From contig NZ_JAKKCJ010000006.1 in assembly GCF_021726515.1 (NCBI RefSeq), forward strand, positions 1 to 64,000: a stretch of DNA of 64,000 bases, in the 5' to 3' direction. Made by a program: the position numbers and the translations under genes. Position 1 is the first letter of the stretch, and each line of letters starts with the position of its first letter. The notes under the pieces were generated by a model, which was not told the DNA's origin, searched no databases, and saw nothing but the letters and a program-made list of their open reading frames with translations. Positions 41,944 through 52,141 of the stretch are shown here, in pieces. The stretch is from Vibrio sp. CK2-1 (GTDB taxonomy: Bacteria > Pseudomonadota > Gammaproteobacteria > Enterobacterales > Vibrionaceae).

Positions 41944-42240
41944 TTAGTTCATGCCGTATTTTTTAAGCTTCTTGCGAAGAGTACCACGGTTGATACCCAT
42001 CATGTTCGCTGCGCGAGTTTGGTTGCCGCGAGTGTACTGCATAACCATGTCTAGCATTGGTTGCTCAACTTCAGCTAATACTAATTCGTAAAGATCGTTA
42101 ACGTCTTGGCCATTTAACTGAGCAAGGTAGTTCTTTAAAGATGCTTTTACAGAGTCACGTAGTGGCTTCTGTGTGATCTGGTCTTGTGATGTAACAGTAG
42201 TAACTGTGAATGGTTCTGAAGTCAGATTTTGTTCGAACAT
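41944..42240 (-). CDS. fis: DNA-binding protein Fis
   Basis: Growth-phase nucleoid protein that activates stable-RNA promoters and bends DNA at recombination sites. It has 98 residues from the ATG at 42240 ([11 protein letters not shown]), the exact family length; the frame continues upstream to 42279. The C-terminal helix-turn-helix [20 protein letters not shown] is intact. It is the last gene of a dusB-fis operon, as in E. coli. Confidence 0.97.
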   Translation of the reverse strand: MFEQNLTSEPFTVTTVTSQDQITQKPLRDSVKASLKNYLAQLNGQDVNDLYELVLAEVEQPMLDMVMQYTRGNQTRAANMMGINRGTLRKKLKKYGMN

Positions 42241-42373
42241 AATTAGTCTTAGCTCTTCGTTTTGATAGTTATAATGCAACGATACCCGTCATATTTAAAG
42301 CTACAGCGTTGTTGACGATGCTTATTAACCTGAATCACTAGGCTTCATTCGCGGGTCGTCTTGCTGCGAGTGT

Positions 42374-43387
42374 TTAAATACTCGTGGTATAAAAATAATT
42401 TCTTAGCACATCAATTTGCTTTTCTGCATCTTCGATGGCGTTGAAAATACGGCGGAACTCACCTTCACCATCATGCTCTTTTAGATACCAACCCACATGC
42501 TTACGAGCGATGCGAGGGCCTAAAAACTCTCCATAAAACTCATGAAGGGCTTGAACATGACCGATTAAGATGTCTTGCACTTCTTCTGCTGGAAGCGGTG
42601 GCAAGTGTTCTCCGGTTTGTAAAAAATGTTGGATCTGGTTAAAAATCCAAGGTCGACCTTGGGCAGGCCTACCGATCATTAGAGCATCCGCACCAGTGTA
42701 ATCTAATACGTATTTCGCTTTTTCTGGGCTATCAATATCACCGTTGGCGATCACCGGAATAGAGATAGCTTGTTTGACGGCTCTAATGCTGTCGTATTCT
42801 GCTTCGCCTTTGTACATGCAAGCTCGCGTTCTCCCGTGGAGTGCCAACGCTTGTATGCCACATTGCTCAGCCATTTTGGCAACTTCAACACAGTTTTTAT
42901 TGTCTGTGTCCCATCCTGTGCGCGTTTTTAAGGTTACTGGAACCTCAACTACATTCACCACCGCTTTTAATATCTGCTCGATAATATCGGGGCGCTGCAA
43001 TAACGCGGAACCTGCCAGTTTTTTATTCACTTTTTTTGCCGGGCAACCCATGTTGATGTCGATGATTTGAGCACCGTTTTCAACACTGACTTGCGCAGCT
43101 TGCGCCATAAGATCAGGATCTGCGCCCGCAATTTGTACAGAACGAATGCCCGATTCGCCTTCATGTACCATGCGTTGTAGCGACTTGGATGTGTTCCAAA
43201 CTTTAGGATTAGAGGACATCATTTCACTGACAGCCATACCTGCACCATATCGAAGACACAATTCACGAAACGGCCTATCGGTCACACCCGCCATCGGGGC
43301 GACGATTAGGTTATTCGGTAATGTATAGTTTCCGATTTTCAAAACAGCATCACACTTCATCTCGGCAAGGGCGCGCATTTTACGCAT
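42374..43387 (-). CDS. dusB: tRNA-dihydrouridine synthase B
   Basis: FMN-dependent enzyme that reduces specific uridines in the tRNA D-loop. The TIM-barrel signatures are present: NLIVAPMAGVTDRPFRELC near the start, the catalytic cysteine in DINMGCPAKKV, and GADALMIGRPAQGRPW. The start is uncertain. The ATG at 43387 gives 337 residues, but the family usually begins near KIGNYTLPNN, which would fit a TTG at 43342 or the ATG at 43360. It lies upstream of fis and downstream of prmA. Confidence 0.95.
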   Translation of the reverse strand: MRKMRALAEMKCDAVLKIGNYTLPNNLIVAPMAGVTDRPFRELCLRYGAGMAVSEMMSSNPKVWNTSKSLQRMVHEGESGIRSVQIAGADPDLMAQAAQVSVENGAQIIDINMGCPAKKVNKKLAGSALLQRPDIIEQILKAVVNVVEVPVTLKTRTGWDTDNKNCVEVAKMAEQCGIQALALHGRTRACMYKGEAEYDSIRAVKQAISIPVIANGDIDSPEKAKYVLDYTGADALMIGRPAQGRPWIFNQIQHFLQTGEHLPPLPAEEVQDILIGHVQALHEFYGEFLGPRIARKHVGWYLKEHDGEGEFRRIFNAIEDAEKQIDVLRNYFYTTSI

Positions 43388-43501
43388 TTTTTCGGGGCGT
43401 GAAAAGACTAATATTTGACCATTTCATAAATAGTTTGCGAAATTGTCTAATTTTCAGTCAATTAGCCCCGAGGGTAGAGATAAAAAGTTTTTAATGCTGT
43501 G

Positions 43502-44392
43502 CTATTGAGGCTTTTTTTGACCCGAGATGCGGCACCATTCTTGTTGCTCGATAATTGGGTCAAGCTCGAAAGTATCTTGGTAGTAAGTCGCAACATCGGC
43601 CGCTTGCGAATCAAGCACACCTGACATAGCCAATAAACCACTTGGTTTGACTAGGCTAGTGATCACGCCTGAAAGCTCGCGCAATGGCCCTGCAAGGATG
43701 TTAGCAACTACTACATCGGCAATTAAGCCTTCTGGTTGGTCTTGAGGTAGGAATAACTCTAATTGGTCTGCTACGCCGTTACGCTCAGCATTATCGCGTG
43801 AAGCCAGAATAGCTTGTGGATCGATATCAATACCAATCACTTTGGCAGCGCCGAGTTTGATGGCCGCAATTGCTAAAATGCCAGAGCCACAACCAAAGTC
43901 GATGACGGTTTTGCCTTCAAGATCTAACCCTTCTAGCCACTCTAAACATACTGAGGTCGTTGGGTGAGTACCGGTACCAAATGCTAGGCCCGGATCAAGC
44001 ATCACATTGACGGCACTTGGATCTGGGATTTCGCGCCAACTTGGGCAAATCCATAGACGCTTACCAAATTGCATTGGGTGGAAGTTATCCATCCATTCAC
44101 GTTCCCAGTCTTTATCTTCGATTTGCTCAATTTTATAAGCAAAATCGTCGCTGAGCATTTGGCTGCCTTTGATTTGATTTAAGACTAGTTGAGTATCAAT
44201 CTCTGCATCGTAAAGCGCGAGGATGTCTGTTTCACCCCATAAACGAGTTTCACCCGGTAGTGGTTCAAATACTGGGGTATCTTTGGCATCTAAAAAAGTG
44301 ACAGATAACGCGCCGGTTTCTTCCATTAACATGTCGCCTATTGCTTCGGCGTTAGTGTCAGTGGCATTTAGTTTAATTTGAATCCAAGGCAT
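43502..44392 (-). CDS. prmA: Ribosomal protein L11 methyltransferase
   Basis: Methylates several amino groups of L11 (rplK at 8595 here) with S-adenosylmethionine. It has 296 residues. An N-terminal substrate-recognition domain is followed by the SAM-binding motif [15 protein letters not shown] at about 165 and the [12 protein letters not shown] motif. Order panF-prmA-dusB-fis matches E. coli. The gap to dusB is 114 bases, leaving room for a dusB-fis promoter. Confidence 0.96.
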   Translation of the reverse strand: MPWIQIKLNATDTNAEAIGDMLMEETGALSVTFLDAKDTPVFEPLPGETRLWGETDILALYDAEIDTQLVLNQIKGSQMLSDDFAYKIEQIEDKDWEREWMDNFHPMQFGKRLWICPSWREIPDPSAVNVMLDPGLAFGTGTHPTTSVCLEWLEGLDLEGKTVIDFGCGSGILAIAAIKLGAAKVIGIDIDPQAILASRDNAERNGVADQLELFLPQDQPEGLIADVVVANILAGPLRELSGVITSLVKPSGLLAMSGVLDSQAADVATYYQDTFELDPIIEQQEWCRISGQKKPQ

Positions 44393-44490
44393 GGGATTGG
44401 CCTCTTGCTAGGTTAATTTGGATAAATAAGAATTGAGGCGAAGTTTAGCAGATGCGCTTCGCCTTGTAGAGATTATATACAGCCTTCTTA

Positions 44491-45939
44491 TTATGCGGTT
44501 TGAAGCTGAGTATTGGGTTTGAGCTTACTACCAATTATGAAAGCGATTAACCCAAGTAGTAGTGTCGGTACGATGGCATGTACACCGCCCATATCCGGTT
44601 TGAAGGTACTGAATGCGATATAAGAAAACAGCCCAACCACCATTGAAGCGAAAGCGCCAGTTGCCGAAGCGTTCTTCCAGTAAAGCCCTAATACCAATGG
44701 CCACAGGAATACCGCTTGCATGCCGCCAAAGGCCAATAGATTTAGCCAGATGATCATATCCGGTGGATTAAGTGCCGCGACAAACACTAATGCAGCAAAA
44801 ATACCGGTGACCCATAATGATAACTTCGGTAGCGTTTTTTCCGCTTTTTCACCTTGTGCCATCGAAGGATTGATGTAGTTGATGTACAAGTCTTTCAACA
44901 GGGTCGCGGAGGCTTGAATTAATTGTGAGTCAATCGTCGACATAATTGCCGCCATTGGCCCAGCTAAGAAAACTCCGGCAACCACAGGCGGTAGAACCGT
45001 GATCATTAGGGTTGGCATAATTTGGTCAGGGCTAGCGATATCCGGCACGATAGCACGACCAAAAGCGCCGGCTAAGTGCATGCCTAGCATTAATAGCGCT
45101 ACCATTATGGTACTGATCACCATGCCTTTGTGTAGAGAGCCGCTGTCTTTATATGACATACAGCGCACCGCGGCATGAGGCAAGCCAATTACCCCAAAAC
45201 ATACCAGTACCCAAAAGCTCATCATAAAAGGTTCGGTGAGAAAGTGGTTTGGCCCGTAAGGCGTAATTAAAGCTGGGTCTATGCTGTGTAAGTCGGTAAC
45301 GATCTCACCAATGCTGCCACCGGCATGCACGATGCCGACCAGCAATGCAATCGTACCGATAATCATCATGATGCCTTGCAAGGTATCGGTCATTACGACA
45401 GCACGAAAGCCGCCAATGGTCGTGTACAAACCAACCGTAATAGCAAAAATCATCAAGCCGTGAGTATAAGAAAGCCCAGTTACGGTTTGCAGCAAGCGGG
45501 CACCACCGACAAATTGAACCACCATGGTGCCAAAGAAAGCTAACAATAAAGATAACGAAGCAAACACCACCACACCGCGATTTTTATAGCGGGCGTATAG
45601 AATATCGTTCAAGGTGAGCGCGTTATGGCGGCGAGCTTCAATGGCAAACTTTTTACCTAATACGCCGAGAGTCAGCCAAGTAGCCGGTAATTGGATCATC
45701 GCCAGTAATACCCAACCAAGCCCCATTTGATAGGCCGCGCCCGGGCCACCAATAAAGGAGCTGGCGCTGGCATAAGTAGCTGCAAGGGTCATCGCCAACA
45801 CAAAGCCACCCATGCTACGACCACCAACAAGGTATTCATTTAAAAAACCTTGTTTGTTGCTGTGGCGACTACTCCAAAAAGCCAGACCGAACACCGCAAT
45901 AAGGTATAACGCTAACGGGATAAGAATTTGGCTATTCAT
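44491..45939 (-). CDS. panF: Sodium/pantothenate symporter
   Basis: A 482-residue inner-membrane transporter of the sodium:solute symporter family with about 13 spans. It imports pantothenate for coenzyme A synthesis. The family signature GGRSMGGFVLAMTLAATYASASSFIGGPG (shown in register, residues about 40-68) and the FGVIGLPHAAVRCMSYKDSG segment support PanF rather than PutP. It overlaps yhdT by eight bases and precedes prmA, as in E. coli. Confidence 0.93.
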   Translation of the reverse strand: MNSQILIPLALYLIAVFGLAFWSSRHSNKQGFLNEYLVGGRSMGGFVLAMTLAATYASASSFIGGPGAAYQMGLGWVLLAMIQLPATWLTLGVLGKKFAIEARRHNALTLNDILYARYKNRGVVVFASLSLLLAFFGTMVVQFVGGARLLQTVTGLSYTHGLMIFAITVGLYTTIGGFRAVVMTDTLQGIMMIIGTIALLVGIVHAGGSIGEIVTDLHSIDPALITPYGPNHFLTEPFMMSFWVLVCFGVIGLPHAAVRCMSYKDSGSLHKGMVISTIMVALLMLGMHLAGAFGRAIVPDIASPDQIMPTLMITVLPPVVAGVFLAGPMAAIMSTIDSQLIQASATLLKDLYINYINPSMAQGEKAEKTLPKLSLWVTGIFAALVFVAALNPPDMIIWLNLLAFGGMQAVFLWPLVLGLYWKNASATGAFASMVVGLFSYIAFSTFKPDMGGVHAIVPTLLLGLIAFIIGSKLKPNTQLQTA

Positions 45940-46216
45940 GGTGATCTTCTTGTTCGATTTCTAGTGACATATCTTTATAGATCCATTTCACCATCGCGGC
46001 GCACAGTAAAGTAAAGACAACCGGGCCGACCACACAGGCCATTAAAAACCACAATGGCAAACCAAAATAGAGAGTCGGCATCTCGGTGATGTTTTCAGGG
46101 CTAGGCGCTAAACCATAAGCGGAAACATACCACCAGACAAAATAAGCTAAGGCTAGGCCAATCGCCCACTTAGCTTCTTTGTGTGCTTGTCGATAACGAG
46201 CCTGTAGTGTTTTCAT
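45932..46216 (-). CDS. yhdT: YhdT family membrane protein (DUF997)
   Basis: A 94-residue protein with two hydrophobic spans (WAIGLALAYFVWWYVSAYG and GLPLWFLMACVVGPVVFTLLCAA, in parts). It belongs to the DUF997 family that is always found beside panF and may be an accessory subunit. The ATG at 46216 (MKTLQARYRQAHKEAKW) is chosen by family length; the frame extends upstream into the repeat region. It overlaps panF by eight bases. Confidence 0.88.
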   Translation of the reverse strand: MKTLQARYRQAHKEAKWAIGLALAYFVWWYVSAYGLAPSPENITEMPTLYFGLPLWFLMACVVGPVVFTLLCAAMVKWIYKDMSLEIEQEDHHE

Positions 46217-46290
46217 CGGGATGATCTTTACTGAGGTGAAGAGAGGGGGAGCATTTTTACAAACAATCAAAAGAAACACAAATGGGAAGA

Positions 46291-46520
46291 GGTTTCTAGG
46301 AGATCGACTTTCGTAGCTAGGGCGCTGCGCTTCTCGTGGCTTGGAAAAGCGAAAAGATGGTTGCGCGTTGCGTGAGCGCTTCGCTTCGTGTTGCGAGTAA
46401 AAGTAAGAGAAAAAAATATTGCGAGAGGCTGATCGCTCTTACACGCAACACGAGACGCGTCACTCGAAACCAGAATTCTTTTCGTGAAACGAGCAGCACA
46501 GCGCCCGAGTCCCGAAATCC
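46291..46520. repeat. Dispersed inverted-repeat element, copy 2 (accC-yhdT gap)
   Basis: The 366-base gap 46217-46582 holds this element plus the accC terminator, and no credible gene. Left arm (46291-46349): GATCGACTTTCGTAGCTAG then GGCGCTGCGCTTCTCGTGG. Right arm (46478-46520), read on the minus strand: GACTCGGGCGCTGTGCTGCT then CGTTTCACGAAAAG. The arms pair imperfectly over about 40 bases. The centre (46350-46477) has further GCGTTGCG/CGCAACA words. The left arm is very like 59239-59303. Confidence 0.65.
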
Positions 46521-46525
46521 GAAAA

Positions 46526-46555
46526 CAAAAAAAGACCGCAGTTTTCACTACGGCC
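46526..46555 (-). terminator. Rho-independent terminator of accC
   Basis: On the minus strand GGCCGTAG pairs with CTGCGGTC (two G-U pairs) around a short loop, followed by eight T residues. It lies 28 bases after the accC stop, between the gene and the repeat element. Confidence 0.88.
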
Positions 46556-46582
46556 TTGATACTTGCTTATCTCGATAAGAGG

Positions 46583-47929
46583 TTAGTCTTGTAAGCCTAA
46601 CTTCTTCTCAAGGTAGTGAATGTTTGCACCACCGTGTTGGAAGTTTTCATCCATCATGATGTCGATCTGTAGAGGAATGTTGGTTTTAATGCCATCAATG
46701 ATGGTTTCACCTAGTGCATTCTTCATACGTGCAATTGCAACATCACGGTTTTCACCGAAAGTGATTAGCTTGCCGATCATTGAATCGTAGTGTGGCGGTA
46801 CAGAGTAGCCAGCATACACGTGAGATTCCCAACGAACGCCCATGCCACCTGGTGGATGGAAGTGTTGGATTTTACCCGGGCAAGGTAGGAAGCGCACTGG
46901 ATCTTCCGCATTGATACGACACTCAACCGCATGGCCGCGGATCTTAATATCGTTCTGCGTGAATGATAAAGGCTGACCGGCAGCAATACGTAATTGCTCT
47001 TTGATTAGGTCAATGCCGGTTACCATTTCTGTCACTGGGTGCTCTACCTGAATACGCGTGTTCATTTCAATGAAGTAGAACTCGCCGTTTTCGTATAGGA
47101 ACTCGAAAGTACCTGCGCCACGGTAGCCGATTTCAATACAAGCACGCGTACAACGCTCACCAATGTATTGACGCATTTCTTCTGTAATACCTGGAGCCGG
47201 AGCTTCTTCAACCACTTTTTGGTGACGACGTTGCATTGAACAGTCACGCTCACCTAGGTGGATTGCGCCGCCTTGGCCATCTGCTAATACTTGAACTTCA
47301 ATGTGACGAGGGTTTTCTAGGTATTTCTCCATGTAAACCATGTCATTGTTGAAGAAAGATTTTGCTTCAGAACGAGTCATTGCAATTGCTTCAACCAAAT
47401 CGGCATCTTTACGTACTACACGCATACCACGACCACCGCCACCACCAGAGGCTTTGATGATCACTGGGTAGCCAATGCGTTTTGCAAAGGCGCGGTTTTT
47501 CGCATCGTCATCGTCTAACGGGCCATCAGAACCCGGTACACAAGGTACGCCAGCTTTTTTCATTGCGTTGATAGCAGACACTTTGTCACCCATTAGGCGA
47601 ATAGTTTCCGCTTTCGGGCCAACGAAGATGAAGCCAGATTTTTCAACTTGTTCAGCGAAATCGGCATTCTCTGATAAGAAACCGTAACCTGGGTGGATAG
47701 CAACTGCGCCCGATACTTCTGCAGCAGAAATAATGCGTGGCACGTTTAGGTAGCTATCAGTACTGCGAGCAGGACCAATACAAATGGTTTCATCTGCAAG
47801 TAGTACGTGTTTTAAATCACGGTCAGCCGTTGAGTGAATGGCGACCGTTTTAATGCCTAGCTCTTTACATGCGCGAAGAATACGTAGGGCGATTTCGCCT
47901 CGGTTCGCGATGACTAATTTATCTAGCAT
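46583..47929 (-). CDS. accC: Acetyl-CoA carboxylase, biotin carboxylase subunit
   Basis: Carboxylates the biotin on AccB with ATP and bicarbonate, the first half of the committed step of fatty acid synthesis. It is 448 residues from the ATG at 47929 ([16 protein letters not shown]); an upstream in-frame ATG at 47992 would overlap accB. The ATP-grasp glycine loop [14 protein letters not shown] and the catalytic HIEVQVL and [14 protein letters not shown] segments are intact. It forms an operon with accB 55 bases upstream. Confidence 0.97.
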   Translation of the reverse strand: MLDKLVIANRGEIALRILRACKELGIKTVAIHSTADRDLKHVLLADETICIGPARSTDSYLNVPRIISAAEVSGAVAIHPGYGFLSENADFAEQVEKSGFIFVGPKAETIRLMGDKVSAINAMKKAGVPCVPGSDGPLDDDDAKNRAFAKRIGYPVIIKASGGGGGRGMRVVRKDADLVEAIAMTRSEAKSFFNNDMVYMEKYLENPRHIEVQVLADGQGGAIHLGERDCSMQRRHQKVVEEAPAPGITEEMRQYIGERCTRACIEIGYRGAGTFEFLYENGEFYFIEMNTRIQVEHPVTEMVTGIDLIKEQLRIAAGQPLSFTQNDIKIRGHAVECRINAEDPVRFLPCPGKIQHFHPPGGMGVRWESHVYAGYSVPPHYDSMIGKLITFGENRDVAIARMKNALGETIIDGIKTNIPLQIDIMMDENFQHGGANIHYLEKKLGLQD

Positions 47930-47984
47930 TTTATTGCCTCTTGTTACCGTGTTAATGATGTGAGATCTGTTTGAGACAACAGAC

Positions 47985-48443
47985 TTATTCAATCACAACA
48001 AGCGGTTGATCGAATTCAACAGGTTGGCCATCTTCAACAAGAATAGCTTTAACAACACCTGTTTTATCAGCTTCAATTTGGTTCATCATTTTCATTGCTT
48101 CAACGATACAAAGAGTTTGACCTTCTTGTACGCTTTGGCCAATCTCGATGAAAGATTTCGCTTCTGGGCTTGGAGAACGGTAGAAAGTACCAACCATTGG
48201 TGAAAGTACTTTGTGACCCGTTTCTACTGGAGCAGCCACAGGCGCTGCTGGTTCAGATACCGCGGGTGCAGCCGCAGGCGCTGCTGGAGCCGGAGCTGCC
48301 GCATATTGAACTGGAGCCGCAGGAGCCGCTTGATTGCTATAGCGGTTGATGCGTACTGATTCTTCACCTTCAGAGATTTCAAGTTCAGCGATGCCAGATT
48401 CTTCTACTAGCTCGATAAGCTTCTTGATTTTACGAATATCCAT
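47985..48443 (-). CDS. accB: Acetyl-CoA carboxylase, biotin carboxyl carrier protein
   Basis: Carries biotin between the carboxylase and transferase sites. It has 152 residues. An N-terminal helical part ([20 protein letters not shown]) is followed by a long Pro/Ala-rich linker (about 36-75). The biotinyl domain has the EAMKMMNQ motif with the modified lysine at K118. Biotinylation is by BirA, encoded at 3363. It precedes accC, and aroQ lies upstream, as in E. coli. Confidence 0.97.
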   Translation of the reverse strand: MDIRKIKKLIELVEESGIAELEISEGEESVRINRYSNQAAPAAPVQYAAAPAPAAPAAAPAVSEPAAPVAAPVETGHKVLSPMVGTFYRSPSPEAKSFIEIGQSVQEGQTLCIVEAMKMMNQIEADKTGVVKAILVEDGQPVEFDQPLVVIE

Positions 48444-48556
48444 AATGTGTTCTCTATTAGTTTAATTATTCATTGTCACGACAATAGTAAAACTACTGCC
48501 AATGTCGTAAACGCGTCCAAGTAAGTTGAACGCGCGAAATCTTGGTAGCGAAATCA

Positions 48557-49015
48557 TTAAGCCGATGTGGTTTGGCTTAAATGAGTGTGCGCTGCCGAGA
48601 GTGCAAATTGGTAACCTTGAGCGCCGAGCCCGCAAATTACACCAACCGCTTTATCTGAAAGATAAGAATGATGGCGGAAAGCTTCACGAGCATGAACGTT
48701 CGATAGGTGCACTTCAATAAATGGAATCTTCACCCCAAGCAATGCATCGCGTAGTGCCACACTAGTGTGGGTAAACGCGGCAGGGTTGATGATGATAAAG
48801 TCGATAGTGTTGTAAGCGGCATGAATCGCTTCGATCAATTCGTATTCACGATTCGATTGTAGATGCGACAGTTCAATACCTAACTCTTTAGCTTGCGCCT
48901 CCAAGTTATTAACAATATCGGACAATGTATTAGAACCATAATGCGTCGGTTCACGTAACCCGAGCAAATTTAAATTCGGCCCATTTAAGACTAGAACTCG
49001 TAAGTTTGCTGACAT
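48557..49015 (-). CDS. aroQ: 3-dehydroquinate dehydratase, type II
   Basis: Third step of the shikimate pathway, as a dodecamer in the cytoplasm. It has 152 codons from the ATG at 49015 ([19 protein letters not shown]). The catalytic residues of the type II family are visible: the tyrosine in the REPTHYGS loop, the histidine in the [12 protein letters not shown] stretch and the arginine in AREAFRHHS. The frame is open to 49126 but the extra residues do not match the family. It lies upstream of accB with 113 bases between. Confidence 0.95.
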   Translation of the reverse strand: MSANLRVLVLNGPNLNLLGLREPTHYGSNTLSDIVNNLEAQAKELGIELSHLQSNREYELIEAIHAAYNTIDFIIINPAAFTHTSVALRDALLGVKIPFIEVHLSNVHAREAFRHHSYLSDKAVGVICGLGAQGYQFALSAAHTHLSQTTSA

Positions 49016-49184
49016 TGTGTGGCTAATATCCATTAAAGTGAATGTAAAATGCATCATGTCATAATTTTGATGCTTTGCTAAGTAAGATAGCAAAAAAAAT
49101 GACTCTACATCTAATAATTTGCCCAATTATAGCTAAATCAGCGCAAATCGCAGCATTTTACTGGTCTAATGAGGTGATAGCCGG

Positions 49185-49307
49185 TTTTCGGAGTCTCGAG
49201 GCTCGTTTCTCGACATTGATGTGAAACCTTCAACATTATGATTGAAGTGAGGAGGGCTTTTTCTTTTTCGAGCCACGAGCAGCGTAGTGCCCGAGAATCG
49301 AGTAATG
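49185..49307. repeat. Dispersed inverted-repeat element, copy 3 (acs-aroQ gap)
   Basis: The 361-base gap 49016-49376 holds the aroQ promoter region, this element and the acs terminator, and no credible gene. Left arm: GTCTCGAGGCTCGTTTCTCG. Right arm (49266-49303), read on the minus strand: CTCGATTCTCGGGCACTACG then CTGCTCGTGGCTCGAAAAAG. The second word matches the left arm of copy 2. Confidence 0.62.
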
Positions 49308-49334
49308 AAAAAAAACCGCAGCCTAAGCCACGGT
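49308..49334 (-). terminator. Rho-independent terminator of acs
   Basis: On the minus strand ACCGTGGC pairs with GCTGCGGT (two G-U pairs) around TTAG, followed by eight T residues, 43 bases after the acs stop. The wobble pairs make it minus-strand specific. Confidence 0.85.
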
Positions 49335-49376
49335 CTTTGTTATCTATTTTTACGCTTCAGGTGTCGCGATCGCTAT

Positions 49377-51323
49377 CTACACCAAATTCGCTTTTTCTTC
49401 GATTAATTTGTCGACTACGCTTGGGTCGGCAAGAGTAGAAGTATCCCCTAGGTTGCCGGTATCGCCAGTGGCAATTTTACGTAAGATTCGACGCATAATT
49501 TTGCCTGAGCGAGTTTTCGGTAGTGAATCCGTCCAATGCAACACATCTGGCGTGGCGATTGGGCCAATTTCTTTACGTACCCAATCTTTGACTTCTTTAT
49601 GCAATTCCGCTGATGGGAATTCACCATCATTCAGCGTGATATAAGCATAAATCGCCTGACCTTTAATATCATGTGGAATACCAACAATCGCCGCTTCAGC
49701 AATTTTATCAAATGCCACAAGCGCAGACTCTATCTCCGCGGTACCCATGCGGTGACCGGATACGTTAAGCACGTCATCCACACGGCCTGTGATCCAGTAA
49801 TAACCATCTTCATCACGACGAGCACCATCACCTGTGGTGTACACGCCTTTAAAGGTTGAGAAGTAGGTTTGCTCAAAGCGGTCGTGGTCACCATAAATAG
49901 TGCGCATTTGTCCCGGCCAAGAGTCAGTGATCACTAAGTTACCTTCGTTAGCACCTTCCAGTGTGCCGCCTTCATTATCAAACAATGCTGGTTGTACGCC
50001 GAAGAATGGGCGTGTCGCTGAGCCTGCTTTTAGTTCGGTAGCACCCGGAAGAGGTGTGATCAAAATGCCGCCGGTTTCAGTTTGCCACCAAGTATCAACA
50101 ATCGGGCAGCGCTCATCACCGATGGTTTTGTAGTACCACTCCCAAGCTTCTGGGTTAATTGGTTCACCTACCGAGCCCATAATACGTAAGCTAGAACGGT
50201 TGGTGCCTTTAATCGCTTCATCACCTTTCGCCATGAGTGCACGGATCGCCGTTGGCGCGGTATATAAAATGCTAACTTGATGCTTATCAACCACTTCGCT
50301 CATGCGGCTAGTGTTAGGGTAGTTTGGCACACCTTCAAATAGGATGGTTTTTGCGCCGTTAGAGAGTGGACCATATACAAGGTAAGTGTGGCCAGTGATC
50401 CAACCGACATCGGCGGTACACCAGAACACGTCATTCGGTTGGTAATCGAACACATATTTGAATGTCATGGTGGCGTACACTAGGTAGCCGCCAGTGGTAT
50501 GAAGTACGCCTTTGGGTTTGCCGGTTGAACCTGATGTGTAGAGAATAAATAGCGGGTCTTCGGCATTCATCGGTTCTGGTGCGCATTCTGGCGAGGCTTG
50601 CTCGGTTGCTTCATGCCACCAAATATCACGTTCTGCATTCCATTCAACATTGCCACCAGTGCGTTGGAAAACCACTACGCTGCTGATATTGGTTTCTGGG
50701 TTTTGCAAAGCTTGGTCTACGTTGGCTTTAAGTGGTACGGCGCGTCCACCGCGTACCCCTTCATCGGCTGTGATCACAACTTTTGCGTTGGAATCAATAA
50801 TACGACCGGCAAGTGCATCAGGAGAGAAACCGCCAAAAACGACAGTATGGATAGCACCGATACGAGTACACGCCAGCATGGCAACGGCGGCTTCTGGCAC
50901 CATTGGCATATAAAGACAAACCACGTCGCCTTTTTTCACGCCCTGCGCTTTTAATACATTGGAGAAGCGACACACTTTTTCATGTAATTGGTTAAAGGTA
51001 ATTTGCGCGTCATCGTTTGGATCATCACCTTCCCAAATAATCGCCACTTCATCACCACGTTCTGCGAGGTGGCGGTCAATACAGTTAGCTGAGACGTTAA
51101 GCTGGCCATCTTCAAACCATTTGATGCTGATGTTGCCAGGTTCAAAAGAAGTATTCTTAACCTGAGTAAAAGGTTTGATCCAATCAACAATCTTGCCATG
51201 TTTGCCCCAGAAACCTTGCGGGTCATTGATCGATTCTTGGTACATCGATAGGTAGGTGTCATTGTCGGCGTGAGTTTGCTGCAAGATGTTGTCTTTAACT
51301 GGATGAATATGAACTTCACTCAT
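49377..51323 (-). CDS. acs: Acetyl-CoA synthetase
   Basis: Converts acetate, ATP and CoA to acetyl-CoA through an acetyl-AMP intermediate; it lets cells re-use excreted acetate. It has 648 residues. The adenylate-forming motif [11 protein letters not shown] lies at about 266-276, WWQTETGG follows, and the catalytic lysine K608 sits in PKTRSGK, the site normally inactivated by acetylation. A leader of 178 bases precedes it. The sensor kinase known to control acs in Vibrio is encoded nearby at 55461. Confidence 0.97.
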   Translation of the reverse strand: MSEVHIHPVKDNILQQTHADNDTYLSMYQESINDPQGFWGKHGKIVDWIKPFTQVKNTSFEPGNISIKWFEDGQLNVSANCIDRHLAERGDEVAIIWEGDDPNDDAQITFNQLHEKVCRFSNVLKAQGVKKGDVVCLYMPMVPEAAVAMLACTRIGAIHTVVFGGFSPDALAGRIIDSNAKVVITADEGVRGGRAVPLKANVDQALQNPETNISSVVVFQRTGGNVEWNAERDIWWHEATEQASPECAPEPMNAEDPLFILYTSGSTGKPKGVLHTTGGYLVYATMTFKYVFDYQPNDVFWCTADVGWITGHTYLVYGPLSNGAKTILFEGVPNYPNTSRMSEVVDKHQVSILYTAPTAIRALMAKGDEAIKGTNRSSLRIMGSVGEPINPEAWEWYYKTIGDERCPIVDTWWQTETGGILITPLPGATELKAGSATRPFFGVQPALFDNEGGTLEGANEGNLVITDSWPGQMRTIYGDHDRFEQTYFSTFKGVYTTGDGARRDEDGYYWITGRVDDVLNVSGHRMGTAEIESALVAFDKIAEAAIVGIPHDIKGQAIYAYITLNDGEFPSAELHKEVKDWVRKEIGPIATPDVLHWTDSLPKTRSGKIMRRILRKIATGDTGNLGDTSTLADPSVVDKLIEEKANLV

Positions 51324-51501
51324 TGGGCTCTCCTTGCTTGAGTCGGACTCAATTCTTAATCTGTAGGGATTTGTCTTTTTTGTTTTATCTTACTTTCCGC
51401 CTATGAGGTGTTTTCTACAATTAGACTTTAGGCTTAGATGTTGTTAATAAAGGTTTTTTAGCTCAAATTATCGGGTGAAATGAGAGCTAGATCGGATGTT
51501 T

Positions 51502-52137
51502 TTAACCTTTTCGATAGGCAAGACTTGGGTTTGGCATGCTGCCGTAAGTGAGCCGAACATAAATCAATGCCGCAGTAATGGCATCTTGTAGCGCATCATG
51601 GCGTTCTTGAATCGGCAGTTCTAAATGTCGACAAATCGCCTCTAAACTTAAATCGCAATAAGCATTGGGGAGTAGACGCTCTAGTTGCTCATGATAAAGA
51701 TGGCTGACTTCAATTAATGGATTAGGTAGTGGAAACCCAAAATGCTTTTTATAAGCGCGGTCGAGTATCGTTTTGTCATAACGGATGTGGTATCCCACCA
51801 ATGGGCGATTGCCGATAAATGCCAGTAACTTCTCTAACCCTTCTGCTTCCGAGTAGCCTTCAGTTAAATCATTGTGGCGAATATGATGAATTTTCACTGA
51901 GTTGGAGCATAACGATTGCGGCGCTTTCAGCTTGATATGAAACGGCTCACTAGTAATGATTTTATTGTTGATGATTTTGGTAGCCGCAATGGTGACCAAT
52001 TCCGCTTGTTGTGGATTTAAGCTGGTGGTTTCGCAATCCAGAGACACAAATTCGCCTTTGGGGATCGTGCCAAATAATGGTTGGTACGGGGACCCTTTGA
52101 GGCGATAAAACCAATATAAACGCTGCAGAGTATTCAT
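51502..52137 (-). CDS. DEDDh 3'-5' exonuclease (DNA polymerase III epsilon-like)
   Basis: A 211-residue RNase T/DnaQ-superfamily exonuclease. The acidic residues of the fold are visible: D and E in SLDCETTSL, D in GYHIRYDKTILDRAY, and the H and D of RHDALQDAI. It starts at the ATG at 52137, with GGAG seven bases upstream and only four bases after the DUF294 gene, so the two are translated together. This pair beside acs is common in gammaproteobacteria, but its role there is not established. Confidence 0.88.
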   Translation of the reverse strand: MNTLQRLYWFYRLKGSPYQPLFGTIPKGEFVSLDCETTSLNPQQAELVTIAATKIINNKIITSEPFHIKLKAPQSLCSNSVKIHHIRHNDLTEGYSEAEGLEKLLAFIGNRPLVGYHIRYDKTILDRAYKKHFGFPLPNPLIEVSHLYHEQLERLLPNAYCDLSLEAICRHLELPIQERHDALQDAITAALIYVRLTYGSMPNPSLAYRKG

Positions 52138-52141
52138 ACGC

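Noticed and set aside
46267..46578. Overlapping frames on both strands in the accC-yhdT gap
   Set aside because: They lie wholly in a low-complexity inverted repeat, have no recognised domain and overlap each other on opposite strands.
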